From assembly GCA_910588935.1 (NCBI GenBank), contig CAJUSM010000027.1:1-18539 (forward strand): DNA of 18,539 nt, given 5' to 3'. The notes beneath the pieces were generated by a model. That model saw only the letters and a list, made by a program, of their open reading frames with translations. It was not told the DNA's origin and did no database searches. Both the position numbers and the translations under genes were made by a program. Of the stretch, positions 6,452 to 13,526 are shown piece by piece; within the stretch, counting starts at the first letter, position 1; each line of letters opens with the position of its first letter. Source of the DNA: an uncultured Oscillospiraceae bacterium (lineage in GTDB: Bacteria > Bacillota > Clostridia > Oscillospirales > Acutalibacteraceae).

Positions 6452-7759
6452 ATGTTTCAGGATACCATAAAACAGATACAGCAGGCCGAAACCATCGGCC
6501 ATACAGGAAAAATTGAAAATATTGTGGGCATGTCCATTGAGGCCAGCGGCGGCAGAGCCGCTGTTGGGGATATCTGCCGTATTTACAGCGGGGAGTCTGG
6601 CGGGCAGGTGCCTGCGGAAGTGGTAGGATTTAAAAACGACCGGATGCTGCTGATGCCCTATGCGGAAATGACCGGTATTTCCTCTGGGAATTTTGTGCGG
6701 AACACAGGACATCAGCTGCAGCTTCGGGCCGGACCCTTTCTAAAAGGGCGAATTATCAATGCCTTGGGCCAGCCTATTGACGACAAGGGCCCCTTTGAAG
6801 GGGGCGACAAGTACTACTTGGGGAGCAACTACATCAATCCTCTCACCCGGCCTCCTATTCGGGAGAGGATGGAGTTTGGGGTAAAAGCCATTGATGGCCT
6901 GCTAACCATTGGCAAGGGCCAACGTATGGGAATTTTTGCCGGCTCTGGCGTGGGAAAATCTACGCTAATGGGCATGATTGCCAAAAATGTAAAGGCAGAT
7001 ATCAATGTAATTGCCCTTGTGGGAGAACGTGGCCGAGAGGTTTTGGAGTTTGTAGAGAAGGATCTGGGGGAGGAGGGCATGGCCCGCTCTGTGCTGGTGG
7101 TGGCTACCTCTGACCAGCCGGCTATGCTGCGGAAAAAATGCCCTACTGTGGCCACCGGAATTGCCGAATATTTTCGAGACCAGGGCCTGGATGTGCTGCT
7201 GATGATGGACTCTTTAACCCGCTTTGCCATGGCCCAGCGGGAGGTAGGCTTAGCCATTGGAGAACCGCCTGTGGCCAGAGGCTACACGCCCTCTATTTAT
7301 GCGGAGCTGCCCAAGCTGCTGGAGCGTAGCGGCAACTTTAAGCGGGGCTCCATTACTGGAATTTACACAGTGCTGGTAGAGGGAGACGATACCAATGAGC
7401 CCATTGCCGATACAGTACGAGGCATTTTGGATGGCCATATTGTGCTTAGCAGAAGCTTAGCCGCCGCCAACCATTACCCGGCCATTGACATTGGGGCCAG
7501 CATCTCTCGACTAATGGTAGAGCTGGTAGATGATCAGCACAAGATGATGGCCTCTCGTGTTCGGGATATTATGAGTACTTACAATCAAAATGCGGACCTG
7601 GTATCGATTGGCGCCTACAAGGCGGGTACCAATCCCAAGCTGGACTTTGCCCTGACCAAAATTGACAGAATCAATGATTTTTTGATGCAGGGAATCAACG
7701 AGGCGTTTTCTTATGAGCAGTGCTTGGAGGAGATGAACAAAATTCTCTCTGGGCGGTGA
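6452..7759 (+). CDS. fliI: Flagellum-specific ATPase FliI
   Basis: 435 residues, as expected. This cytoplasmic F1-beta-like hexameric ATPase powers and prepares substrates for type III export of rod, hook and filament proteins. The N-terminal beta-barrel domain (about 18-95) is followed by the ATPase core: Walker A AGSGVGKST (163-171), GERGRE (191-196) with the catalytic Glu region, and Walker B VLLMMD (248-253). The FliI/SctN signature DSLTRFAMAQREVGLAIGEPP follows, then the C-terminal helical domain (INDFLMQGINEAFSYEQCLEEMNKIL, under 20 residues per half). All key residues are intact. The ribosome site before ATG 6452 is weak (AAAAGGA at 14-base spacing), perhaps relying on coupling to fliH. 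A 202-base spacer follows. Confidence 0.97.
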   Translation: MFQDTIKQIQQAETIGHTGKIENIVGMSIEASGGRAAVGDICRIYSGESGGQVPAEVVGFKNDRMLLMPYAEMTGISSGNFVRNTGHQLQLRAGPFLKGRIINALGQPIDDKGPFEGGDKYYLGSNYINPLTRPPIRERMEFGVKAIDGLLTIGKGQRMGIFAGSGVGKSTLMGMIAKNVKADINVIALVGERGREVLEFVEKDLGEEGMARSVLVVATSDQPAMLRKKCPTVATGIAEYFRDQGLDVLLMMDSLTRFAMAQREVGLAIGEPPVARGYTPSIYAELPKLLERSGNFKRGSITGIYTVLVEGDDTNEPIADTVRGILDGHIVLSRSLAAANHYPAIDIGASISRLMVELVDDQHKMMASRVRDIMSTYNQNADLVSIGAYKAGTNPKLDFALTKIDRINDFLMQGINEAFSYEQCLEEMNKILSGR

Positions 7760-7923
7760 AAGGCCGGCACTTTTTTGGAACAATCGCATATATATGGTGA
7801 TGCGGAGCAGGGAAGAGCCTCACGGGTTTTAATTCTATGGATTCCTTGTGAAATGGAAATAAACAGAAAAAGACAATAAATAGTATTTTTTTACTAATAA
7901 AATCGTAAGAAAGGGCCGCGCTT
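7760..7923 (+). other. fliI-fliJ spacer, AT-rich, no clear gene
   Basis: The spacer is notably AT-rich around 7860-7905, in contrast to its surroundings, with AGTA/TACT inverted repeats around a T-run (7882-7895). I looked for a sigma-A promoter: AAGACA (7870-7875) has no acceptable -10 at the right distance, so none is called. This is the only long break inside fliF-fliJ, which are usually packed, and it could be a site of mRNA processing or a weak internal start. Confidence 0.4.
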
Positions 7924-7965
7924 ATGGAGCAAGGGGCTCCTTGCGGAGGCATGGTGAAGGTATGA
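7924..7965 (+). CDS. Possible 13-codon upstream reading frame overlapping the fliJ start
   Basis: ATG 7924 is preceded by GAAAGGG (7909-7915) at 8 bases, a better-placed site than fliJ's own. It encodes MEQGAPCGGMVKV and stops at TGA 7963-7965, which overlaps the fliJ ATG (7962-7964) as ATGA, the standard translational-coupling arrangement. A second in-frame ATG lies at 7951. The frame runs through the GCAAGG/CCTTGC hairpin (7929-7944), so translating it would open that hairpin and expose GGAGG (7945-7949). It could be chance. No comparative data are available here. Confidence 0.3.
   Translation: MEQGAPCGGMVKV
7929..7944 (+). repeat. Hairpin before the fliJ ribosome binding site (GCAAGG-GGCT-CCTTGC)
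   Basis: A perfect 6-bp inverted repeat with a four-base loop ends directly at the GGAGG of fliJ (7945-7949). An alternative pairing GGAGC (7927-7930 region) with GCTCC is also possible. Its arms closely match those of the larger hairpin before flbD (GCAAGGGG... and ...GGCTCCTTG at 12270-12297). Confidence 0.5.
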
Positions 7966-8408
7966 AAAAGTTTAAATTTCAGCTGGATACGGTGCTGAGG
8001 TACAAAACCCAGGTACTGGATATCCGCCTGGCCGAACACGGTACGGCCCTGGCCCAGGTGCGCAGGCAGGAAACCGTATTGGAACAGGCCAGGCAGAATC
8101 TGCTTGACTGCGAGGAGGAATACCGCCAGAAGAAGGCGGAGGGGATTACCATTGTAGAGGCTATGAAATACGAGACCGGCATTGAAGTGCTGGCAAAGGC
8201 TTTGAAACGGGAATTGGCCAAGCTCCGGGAACTGCAAAAGGTGGAAGAGGAGCGCAGGGCCAGGCTGGTAGAGGCAAAGCAGGAAACCCAGTCGCTGGAA
8301 AAGCTAAAGGATATCAAGTTGGGAGAATACAACAGCGCCATAGCCAAGGCAGAGGAAAAGGAGATTGACGACCTGGTAATGGCCAGGCGTTCTGCTGGCG
8401 GGATGTAA
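7962..8408 (+). CDS. fliJ: Flagellar export protein FliJ
   Basis: 148 residues, family length. FliJ is a soluble coiled-coil protein that sits in the FliI hexamer like F1-gamma and links the ATPase to FlhA. The N-terminal FKFQLDTVLRYKTQVLDIR is the FliJ signature (family 'F.F.L..VL.yr...E'). The rest is nearly all heptad helix rich in Glu, Arg, Lys and Ala. ATG 7962 is chosen over the in-frame TTG 7941 because it gives the conserved MKKFKFQL start and has GGAGG (7945-7949) 12 bases upstream. It may be coupled to the short reading frame ending at ATGA. The 113-base spacer to fliK holds only weak inverted repeats (ATGCT/AGCAT, CAAG/CTTG). Confidence 0.9.
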   Translation: MKKFKFQLDTVLRYKTQVLDIRLAEHGTALAQVRRQETVLEQARQNLLDCEEEYRQKKAEGITIVEAMKYETGIEVLAKALKRELAKLRELQKVEEERRARLVEAKQETQSLEKLKDIKLGEYNSAIAKAEEKEIDDLVMARRSAGGM

Positions 8409-8521
8409 CCAGATGCTCCCCGGCTTGATCTTGGCAGGCAGAATTACATTTTGGTAGCATACAAGGCCCAGCGCTTGCGGGCAGAACATATATAGCGAGA
8501 CATGGAAGGGAGGTGAAAACA

Positions 8522-9718
8522 ATGAACATTGAAATGATGGTGCAGAATCTGGCGGCGGAAATCACCCAGGGGACGAAGGCGCCCCAGGGCAAAAGTCCCA
8601 GCCAGGAGCCAGGCGAGTTTGAGGCCATGCTGCGGGAGCAGAGCAAGACCGCCCAAGGGCAGAAGCCCCAGCAGGACGCTGAGGAGAAGACAGAGACTAC
8701 GACTGAGGAAAAGGTTGACCCCGGCCAGAAGGAGGATGGGGCCAGCCAGAAACCCAATGGCACCAAGGACCAGGAGGTTATAGAGGCAGGCTACCAGGTA
8801 GCGGCTGCTTTGGTTACCTCTCAGCCCGTGGTGCATTTTGAGTTTGTTCCCCAGGCAGAGCCAGAAACCGCCCCTGTGGCCGTAGCGGAGAGGACAGCGC
8901 CGGAAATGCCCGTTGCCGCCGCCCAGACCAGCGAGACCGGCGCGGAGTATTTGAACACGGTGGATGCCAGGCCAGAGGCGCAGCCTCAGGCAAAAGCAGA
9001 GCAGACACAGAAGCCTGTTGCCGATGCTGAAGGGGTAGCCCCTAAGGCAGAGGGCGAGGTTCAGGTACAGCAGCCTGTAAAAGAGGCTGAGGGACAGACA
9101 CAGCCAGAGAATAACCTGAAGCAGCCTGCCGGCGAACACCAGATTAAGGTGGAAAAAGGCCCTGTGGAGTCGGAAAAAGGCGAGGAGAAAGCTGAGCCGA
9201 AAACTTTTTCAGGAGAGCAGCTGGGCAGCCCGGTATTTAGCGGCAAGTCTGTGCCCGTAAAGGTGGCTGAGCCTGCCGCCGAACCTGTGGCAGCTGAGGA
9301 GCCTGATATGCCCCAGCAGCTGGCTAACCGGATTAACACGGCTTTGGCCCAGGGGGAGACCAAGGTTGAGATCCAGCTGAACCCCCAGAACCTGGGTAAG
9401 CTTACTGTGGAGATCATTCGAGGGGCAGACGGCGGGCTAAATGTGGTGTTTACCGCCACAACAGCCAAGGCTGCGGCCCTTTTGCAGCAGCATAGCAGCG
9501 GCCTGCAGAACGCCATGGAAAATAATACCCAGGCCCCGGTTACTGTAGAAGTTCAGCAGCCCCAGCAGGCAGAGGACGCCAACAACCAGTTCCTGAATCC
9601 TGACGGCCAGAACCAGCAAAACCAGCAGCACCAGCAGCAGGAGCAAAAGCGCAAAGCCGCTTCTGATGACTTTATCCAGCAGCTCAGGCTGGGCTTGGTG
9701 GAGCTGAGAAGCGAGTAA
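8522..9718 (+). CDS. fliK: Flagellar hook-length control protein FliK
   Basis: 398 residues. FliK is the secreted ruler that measures the hook and switches export specificity through FlhB. The N-terminal two thirds (to about residue 265) are low complexity, rich in Glu, Gln, Lys, Pro and Ala, as usual for this poorly conserved region. The C-terminal Flg_hook domain is clear: LANRINTALAQGETKVEIQL, NPQNLGKLTVEIIRGADGGL and NVVFTATTAKAAALLQQHSS. A Gln/Asn-rich stretch (about 360-380) precedes the tail. ATG 8522 is chosen because AAGGGAGG ends at 8513, 8 bases away, and overlaps the alternative GTG 8513. The next gene, flgD, starts 30 bases downstream. Confidence 0.92.
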   Translation: MNIEMMVQNLAAEITQGTKAPQGKSPSQEPGEFEAMLREQSKTAQGQKPQQDAEEKTETTTEEKVDPGQKEDGASQKPNGTKDQEVIEAGYQVAAALVTSQPVVHFEFVPQAEPETAPVAVAERTAPEMPVAAAQTSETGAEYLNTVDARPEAQPQAKAEQTQKPVADAEGVAPKAEGEVQVQQPVKEAEGQTQPENNLKQPAGEHQIKVEKGPVESEKGEEKAEPKTFSGEQLGSPVFSGKSVPVKVAEPAAEPVAAEEPDMPQQLANRINTALAQGETKVEIQLNPQNLGKLTVEIIRGADGGLNVVFTATTAKAAALLQQHSSGLQNAMENNTQAPVTVEVQQPQQAEDANNQFLNPDGQNQQNQQHQQQEQKRKAASDDFIQQLRLGLVELRSE

Positions 9719-9748
9719 GACTATACCAAAACGAAAGGTGGCTAAGAA

Positions 9749-10321
9749 ATGGCTTCCGGAGGAATGCTTGACCTTTCCAATGTAATGACCAGCAATGTGG
9801 GCCAGGCCAAAAAGGCACAGCACAGTACCAACAAAAAGGCCGGCAAAGAGCTGGACATGAACGACTTTCTGAACCTGATGGTGGCCATGTTCCAGAACCA
9901 GGACATTGATAATGCCGCCTCTACTACAGACATGATGAACCAGATGGTGCAAATGTCGGTGGTGCAGGCCATTACAAACATCAGCACACTGATTGACGAC
10001 TCTACTGTGCTTACCTACGCGGCTTCTCTGGTAGGCAAAGAGGTTACCGTGGGTCTGTATGAGGGCAAGACCCTGAAAGAGATCCAGGGCGTGGTAACCG
10101 GTACCGGTACCCTAAACGGCCAGCAGGTAATCTTTATTGGCAACGACAGCTACTACCTTACCGATATTATGGCGGTGGGCCGGCTGCCGGAGAAAAAGGA
10201 AGATGTGGATCCCGACAAGCCCGATGAGGGTGTTGACAAGCCTGATGAGGGCGGCGACAAGCCCGATGAGGGAGAAACCACCCCGCCGGTAGAGGACAGC
10301 GGCAGCACCCAGCAGGTTTGA
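9749..10321 (+). CDS. flgD: Flagellar hook assembly (cap) protein FlgD
   Basis: 190 residues. FlgD forms the cap under which hook subunits polymerise and is lost afterwards. The conserved N-terminal region reads KELDMNDFLNLMVAMFQNQD (family 'D.FLkLLv.QlqNQDP..P.d'), then TTDMMNQMVQMSVVQAITNI. The following beta-rich part (about 90-145: AASLVGKEVTVGLYEGKTL and QQVIFIGNDSYYLTDI) is the FlgD Tudor-like/Ig portion. The usual NQDP..P reads NQDIDNA, a moderate deviation. The C-terminus has an acidic extension containing three 7-residue repeats (DKPDEGx) that I do not know from other FlgD proteins. AAAGGTGG lies 8 bases before ATG 9749. Confidence 0.93.
   Translation: MASGGMLDLSNVMTSNVGQAKKAQHSTNKKAGKELDMNDFLNLMVAMFQNQDIDNAASTTDMMNQMVQMSVVQAITNISTLIDDSTVLTYAASLVGKEVTVGLYEGKTLKEIQGVVTGTGTLNGQQVIFIGNDSYYLTDIMAVGRLPEKKEDVDPDKPDEGVDKPDEGGDKPDEGETTPPVEDSGSTQQV
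10214..10276 (+). repeat. Three tandem 21-base repeats at the 3' end of flgD
   Basis: Units 10214-10234, 10235-10255 and 10256-10276 each encode DKPDEG plus one variable residue (V, G, E). The units differ mainly at third codon positions (CCC/CCT, GGT/GGC/GGA). This gives FlgD an acidic, proline-containing tail that is probably disordered. Confidence 0.9.
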
Positions 10322-10337
10322 AAGGACAGGTGAGGGT

Positions 10338-10742
10338 ATGATTGACCGTGTGCAGGGCTTAGGGCTCCAGCCGGGAGCGGTTGCCCCTGCGGCCCAGAAA
10401 ACGGCTGCCAAGGGCAGTTTTGGCCAAATGCTGCAGCAGCTGCAGCAAAACAGCCAGGCGCAGCCTACTGCCGGCACAGGTCCCCAGCAGGCCATCAACT
10501 TCTCCAAGCACGCCATTAGCAGGGCAGAGGAAAGAGGCATTGAGCTTACCCCCGCGCTTATGGAACAGCTGGCGGGCTCGGTGGAAAAGGCACAGGAAAA
10601 GGGGGCCAAGAATATTTTGGCCTTTAACGCCAACCAGGCTTTTATCATTAATGTGCCCTATGGCAGGGTGATTACCACCATGAGCCAAGACGAGATGAAA
10701 GAGAACATTTTTACCAACATTGACGGCGCGGTATTGCTGTAA
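10338..10742 (+). CDS. Small flagellar operon protein (TIGR02530 type)
   Basis: 134 residues. The C-terminal two thirds match the conserved 'flagellar operon protein' family found between flgD and flgE in many Firmicutes: INFSKHAISRAEERGIELT, LAGSVEKAQEKGAKNILAFN, AFIINVPYGRVITTMSQDEM and KENIFTNIDGAVLL. The N-terminal third (Gln/Ala-rich, AAKGSFGQMLQQLQQNSQAQ) is variable. The biochemical role is not established. Position and co-occurrence suggest a part in hook assembly or export of hook proteins. Start is ATG 10338, with purine-rich AAAGGA and GAGGG sites just upstream and 16 bases after flgD. A 98-base spacer with a strong hairpin follows before flgE. Confidence 0.88.
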   Translation: MIDRVQGLGLQPGAVAPAAQKTAAKGSFGQMLQQLQQNSQAQPTAGTGPQQAINFSKHAISRAEERGIELTPALMEQLAGSVEKAQEKGAKNILAFNANQAFIINVPYGRVITTMSQDEMKENIFTNIDGAVLL

Positions 10743-10782
10743 CAGAAGGCAAATAGCCGGACCACAGCTGGAGGCTATGGCA

Positions 10783-10801
10783 GGGGGCCCGTTTGGCTCC
10801 C
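10783..10801 (+). repeat. GC-rich hairpin upstream of flgE
   Basis: GGGGGCC (10783-10789), loop CGTTT, GGCTCCC (10795-10801): seven pairs with one G-U at the fourth position. TGGCA (10778-10782) and TGCCA (10809-10814 region) can extend it through an internal loop. No T-run follows, so it is not a terminator. It lies just before the flgE AAAGGAG site (10823-10829). The stem sequence resembles the hairpin before flbD. Confidence 0.5.
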
Positions 10802-10840
10802 GCCGGCCGTGCCAGTACAAGCAAAGGAGAATTTTCGCGA

Positions 10841-12187
10841 ATGACAGGTGCAATGTATGCGGCCGTTGCAGGCCTGAAAGCGCACATGAGCGCACTGAAC
10901 GTGATCGGACAGAACATCTCCAACGTGAACACCAACGCTTACAAGTCTACCCGGTACACGTTTTTGGAGGCGCTCTACACTTCTGTTCGGGGCGGCAGTA
11001 ATGGCTCCGCACTTTTGGGCGGTAAAAACCCGGCCCAGATGGGCTATGGCTCCTCCATTGGTACCATAGACTTGGATATGAGCACAAAGAACTATACCCC
11101 CACAGGCAGGCCCACCGACGTAATGATCGACGGCGATGGTTTCCTTATTGTGGGCGATAAGGGGCAGACCTTTACCAGCCAGGATGACCTGAAGAACATG
11201 TACCTGACCCGCCTGGGCAACCTGGAGTTTGACTCCCAGGGCTATTTGGTAGACGGCCAGGGCCAGGTAGTTTATGGCTTTTTGTCTGTTTCCAACCCGG
11301 TTTATAACAAGTATATGGATCCCCAGTACGATGATACAGGGGCTGCCCAGAACGCCGATTGGCTTGACCCGGACGCCAAGGAAAGCTATTTTGAAAATGT
11401 GGCTGAGGCTGACCGGGAAGACGGCGGCTTCTACCTGGATAAGGACGGAAACCTGATTCAGGCTAAGAATGAGGGTACAGACGATAAGCCGGTATGGAAG
11501 ACCAAAATTATCGACGAATATACCCCGTCTCCCACCCTTACGGCAATCCGCAAGCCCATGTTTGCCCAGCGGACCACAAAGACTGTGACCACCCAGGACG
11601 CCAATGGCAATGATGTGACCACAGAAATTGAAGTGACCAAAGCGGGGGACGCGGTATATCCCACCTATGATACCACCACTGGCGAGGTTAAGGATGTGGA
11701 GGACCCTGACCTAACCACAGGGAAACGCATTATTGCCGACAGTATCAGCATAGACGAGAACACCGGCCGGATTACCTGTACCACCAGCAGCGGCGAGGCA
11801 GTGGTGATTGGTTCTATCGCCCTGGCCAAGGTGGAGAATCCCAACGGCGTTACCCATGTGGACGGCCACTATTACCAGGCCCTGGAAGGCGCGGGAGACG
11901 TGCGCCTAGTTTCCATTGGCCACTCTGTAAAGAACAGCAATGACCCAGACAGCCCCTTTTATGAGGAGCCCGGCCCTGACCAGACTGCTTCGTTAAAGGA
12001 TTTTGAAATTCCCATTAACTCTGGCGCCAGCACCAAGCTGGTAAGCGGCGGCTTGGAGAGCAGCGGCACGGACCTGGCCAGCGAGATCAGCAACATGATT
12101 ATGATTCAGCGCGGCTATCAGGCAAACACCCGTATTGTTACTGTAACCGACAGCATGCTGGAAGAGCTGGTAAACATGAAGCGCTGA
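10841..12187 (+). CDS. flgE: Flagellar hook protein FlgE
   Basis: 448 residues. FlgE polymerises into the hook joining rod and filament. The N-terminal axial motif is MTGAMYAAVAGLKAHMSALN then VIGQNISNVNTNAYKSTRYT, followed by the FlgE/F/G-type YTPTGRPTDVMIDGDGFLIV. The central part is a long variable surface domain (about 150-300). The C-terminal axial segment reads LVSGGLESSGTDLASEISNM, MIQRGYQANTRIVTVTDSML, the conserved hook/rod helix. ATG 10841 is chosen over an upstream in-frame ATG (10793) because AAAGGAG (10823-10829) precedes it and it gives the conserved N-terminus. The length fits a hook protein rather than a rod protein (about 260). Confidence 0.94.
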   Translation: MTGAMYAAVAGLKAHMSALNVIGQNISNVNTNAYKSTRYTFLEALYTSVRGGSNGSALLGGKNPAQMGYGSSIGTIDLDMSTKNYTPTGRPTDVMIDGDGFLIVGDKGQTFTSQDDLKNMYLTRLGNLEFDSQGYLVDGQGQVVYGFLSVSNPVYNKYMDPQYDDTGAAQNADWLDPDAKESYFENVAEADREDGGFYLDKDGNLIQAKNEGTDDKPVWKTKIIDEYTPSPTLTAIRKPMFAQRTTKTVTTQDANGNDVTTEIEVTKAGDAVYPTYDTTTGEVKDVEDPDLTTGKRIIADSISIDENTGRITCTTSSGEAVVIGSIALAKVENPNGVTHVDGHYYQALEGAGDVRLVSIGHSVKNSNDPDSPFYEEPGPDQTASLKDFEIPINSGASTKLVSGGLESSGTDLASEISNMIMIQRGYQANTRIVTVTDSMLEELVNMKR

Positions 12188-12211
12188 TTGGTTCTAACGC
12201 TTAGGCACTGC

Positions 12212-12231
12212 CTCTGGCCCTTGGGCCGGAG
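12212..12231 (+). repeat. Hairpin just after flgE
   Basis: CTCTGGCCC (12212-12220) and GGGCCGGAG (12223-12231) form nine pairs (one G-U) around TT; the real loop is probably larger. It is followed by an A-rich run (AAAAAAGAAAAAAC), not Ts, so it is not a + strand terminator. It may protect the 3' end of the highly expressed flgE message. Confidence 0.5.
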
Positions 12232-12262
12232 AAAAAAGAAAAAACTGAGGACAAGGAAAAGC

Positions 12263-12309
12263 CTTGCCTGCAAGGGGCCCAGCCAATGGGCTCCTTGGGG
12301 CCGGGCAAG
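12263..12309 (+). repeat. Strong nested hairpin before flbD
   Basis: CAAGGGGCCCA (12271-12281), loop GCCAA, TGGGCTCCTTG (12287-12297): eleven continuous pairs with one G-U. An outer stem CTTGCC (12263-12268) with GGCAAG (12304-12309) can enclose it. The AAGGAGG of flbD starts 6 bases later (12315). There is no T-run. The arms match those of the fliJ hairpin and resemble the flgE one. Confidence 0.6.
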
Positions 12310-12332
12310 CTTACAAGGAGGAGAGCGAGTTT

Positions 12333-12599
12333 ATGATTATGCTGACCAAAACCAGCGATGAGCGGTTTATTGTAAACCATCTGCAGATCGAGTGCATTGA
12401 GCTGATCCCCGAGACGAAGATCGTTATGATGAACCGGGATTTCTATCTGGTGCGAGAGTCCGTACAGGAAATTATTGAGAAGATAGCGGACTATAGCGCA
12501 AAGGTGATGGATATCCACAGGGAGATTACCATTAATGAGAACCCCAAACCCGCTGCTCCCCGGTCCTCGGGAAGTACAAGGCCAGGCTACAGAAGATAA
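12333..12599 (+). CDS. flbD: Flagellar FlbD/SwrD family protein
   Basis: 88 residues. The conserved core MLTKTSDERFIVNHLQIECI, ELIPETKIVMMNRDFYLVRE and SVQEIIEKIADYSAKV matches the small FlbD (SwrD) family that lies after flgE in Firmicutes. In Bacillus subtilis SwrD is needed for full motor torque and swarming, which fits its position directly before the stator gene motA. The C-terminal tail (about 70-88, Pro/Ser/Arg-rich) extends beyond the usual 65-75 residues. ATG 12333 is set by AAGGAGG (12315-12321) at 11 bases. ATG 12339 is a less likely alternative. A GC-rich hairpin precedes the site. Confidence 0.88.
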   Translation: MIMLTKTSDERFIVNHLQIECIELIPETKIVMMNRDFYLVRESVQEIIEKIADYSAKVMDIHREITINENPKPAAPRSSGSTRPGYRR

Positions 12600-12638
12600 A
12601 AACGGGTTGGGAAATCTGGAATGAAGGTGTAAAAAGTC

Positions 12639-13454
12639 ATGAATATAGCGTATCTTATTGGCCTGGTGCTTGCCGCTGTGGTTATGGTGCTGGGCATGGC
12701 CAACGGCTTCCCGCCCTACGACTTCACCCAGCTGATGAACTTTGTGGACGGCCCCAGTGTTATGATTGTTATTGGCTGTTCCATTGCAATTGTTATGGCC
12801 AGCTTCCCGCTGAAAACTTTTATCAGCATTCCTAAGCACTTTGCGGTTATGCTGAAAAACCCCAAGCAGAAGCCGGAAACCATTATCAACCAGCTGGTGG
12901 ATTTAGCCCAGATCGCCCGTAAGGACGGCCTGCTGGCCCTGGAGGAAAAGGCCAACGAGCAGGAGGATCCCTTTTTTAAGCAGGCGATTATGCTGATAGT
13001 GGACGCCAACGACCCGGACCGGGTTCGCGCTACCTTGGAAAATGACATTGAGTGCATGTCTGACCGGCATAACGCGGCCGCGGCCCTATATGACAAGGCC
13101 TCTGCGGTTTCTCCCGCCTTTGGTATGGTGGGCACGCTGATTGGCCTGATTAACATGCTGAAAAAAATGGACCCCACCTCTGGCTCCAGCAACATTGGCA
13201 AGGACATGGGCGTGGCCCTGATTACTACCCTATACGGCTGTATTCTGGCCCATATGATCTTTGGCCCTGTCGCCAATAACCTGCGCATCCGGGACAGCGA
13301 AGAGGTGCTGAACAAGATGATCATTGTAGAGGGCATTACCTGCATTCAGGCTGGCGAGAACCCCAAGCTCCTGCGGGAGAAGCTTTTGACCTTTGTGGGC
13401 CAGAAGCAGCGGGAGAAGCTGGCAGATGGAGGTTCTGGCGGCGGAGAAGGCTAA
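12639..13454 (+). CDS. motA: Flagellar motor stator protein MotA (PomA-like)
   Basis: 271 residues. MotA forms the ion-channel stator pentamer with a MotB dimer and pushes on FliG. Four transmembrane segments are seen at about 3-20, 38-55, 157-174 and 189-211. The cytoplasmic loop holds R94 and E102 (spacing as in E. coli R90/E98, which contact FliG). P159 in SAVSPAFGMVGTLIGLINML and P210 in the last segment are the conserved prolines. IGKDMGVALITTLYGCILAH is closer to the Na+-type PomA/MotP pattern than to E. coli MotA. GAAGGTG lies about 10 bases before ATG 12639. It is the last gene of block 1 and is followed at once by a terminator. Confidence 0.94.
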   Translation: MNIAYLIGLVLAAVVMVLGMANGFPPYDFTQLMNFVDGPSVMIVIGCSIAIVMASFPLKTFISIPKHFAVMLKNPKQKPETIINQLVDLAQIARKDGLLALEEKANEQEDPFFKQAIMLIVDANDPDRVRATLENDIECMSDRHNAAAALYDKASAVSPAFGMVGTLIGLINMLKKMDPTSGSSNIGKDMGVALITTLYGCILAHMIFGPVANNLRIRDSEEVLNKMIIVEGITCIQAGENPKLLREKLLTFVGQKQREKLADGGSGGGEG

Positions 13455-13456
13455 GC

Positions 13457-13499
13457 AGCCCCTGCGCTGGGATAAATTTTCCCCCGGGGCTTTATTTTT
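13457..13499 (+). terminator. Rho-independent-type terminator after motA
   Basis: AGCCCC (13457-13462) pairs with GGGGCT (13486-13491). GGG (13469-13471) can pair with CCC (13481-13483) inside around an AU-rich loop. TTTATTTTT (13491-13499) follows immediately. It begins three bases after the motA stop. It probably ends or thins the flgB-motA transcript. Confidence 0.65.
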
Positions 13500-13505
13500 C
13501 CTGCC

Positions 13506-13526
13506 CAAGAGGGCAATGTGCTCTTG
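13506..13526 (+). promoter_or_regulatory. Inverted repeat overlapping the motB -35 box (possible operator)
   Basis: CAAGAG (13506-13511) and CTCTTG (13521-13526) are perfect 6-base arms with a 9-base spacer. The right arm runs into TTGACG (13524-13529). This spacing suits a dimeric DNA-binding regulator. TGCCC-aaga-GGGCA (13502-13515) is an overlapping alternative hairpin in RNA. No known operator consensus is recognised. Confidence 0.3.

Noticed and set aside
7846..7900. Internal promoter in the AT-rich fliI-fliJ spacer
   Set aside because: Candidate -35 (TTGTGA, AAGACA) and -10 (TAAATA, TACTAA) boxes are not at workable spacing.
10793..10840. Earlier ATG for flgE
   Set aside because: It would add 16 non-conserved residues before the standard hook N-terminus. 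The AAAGGAG site at 10823-10829 serves ATG 10841.
12212..12231. Terminator after flgE
   Set aside because: The hairpin is strong but is followed by As, not Ts, on the + strand; flbD and motA continue in the same direction.
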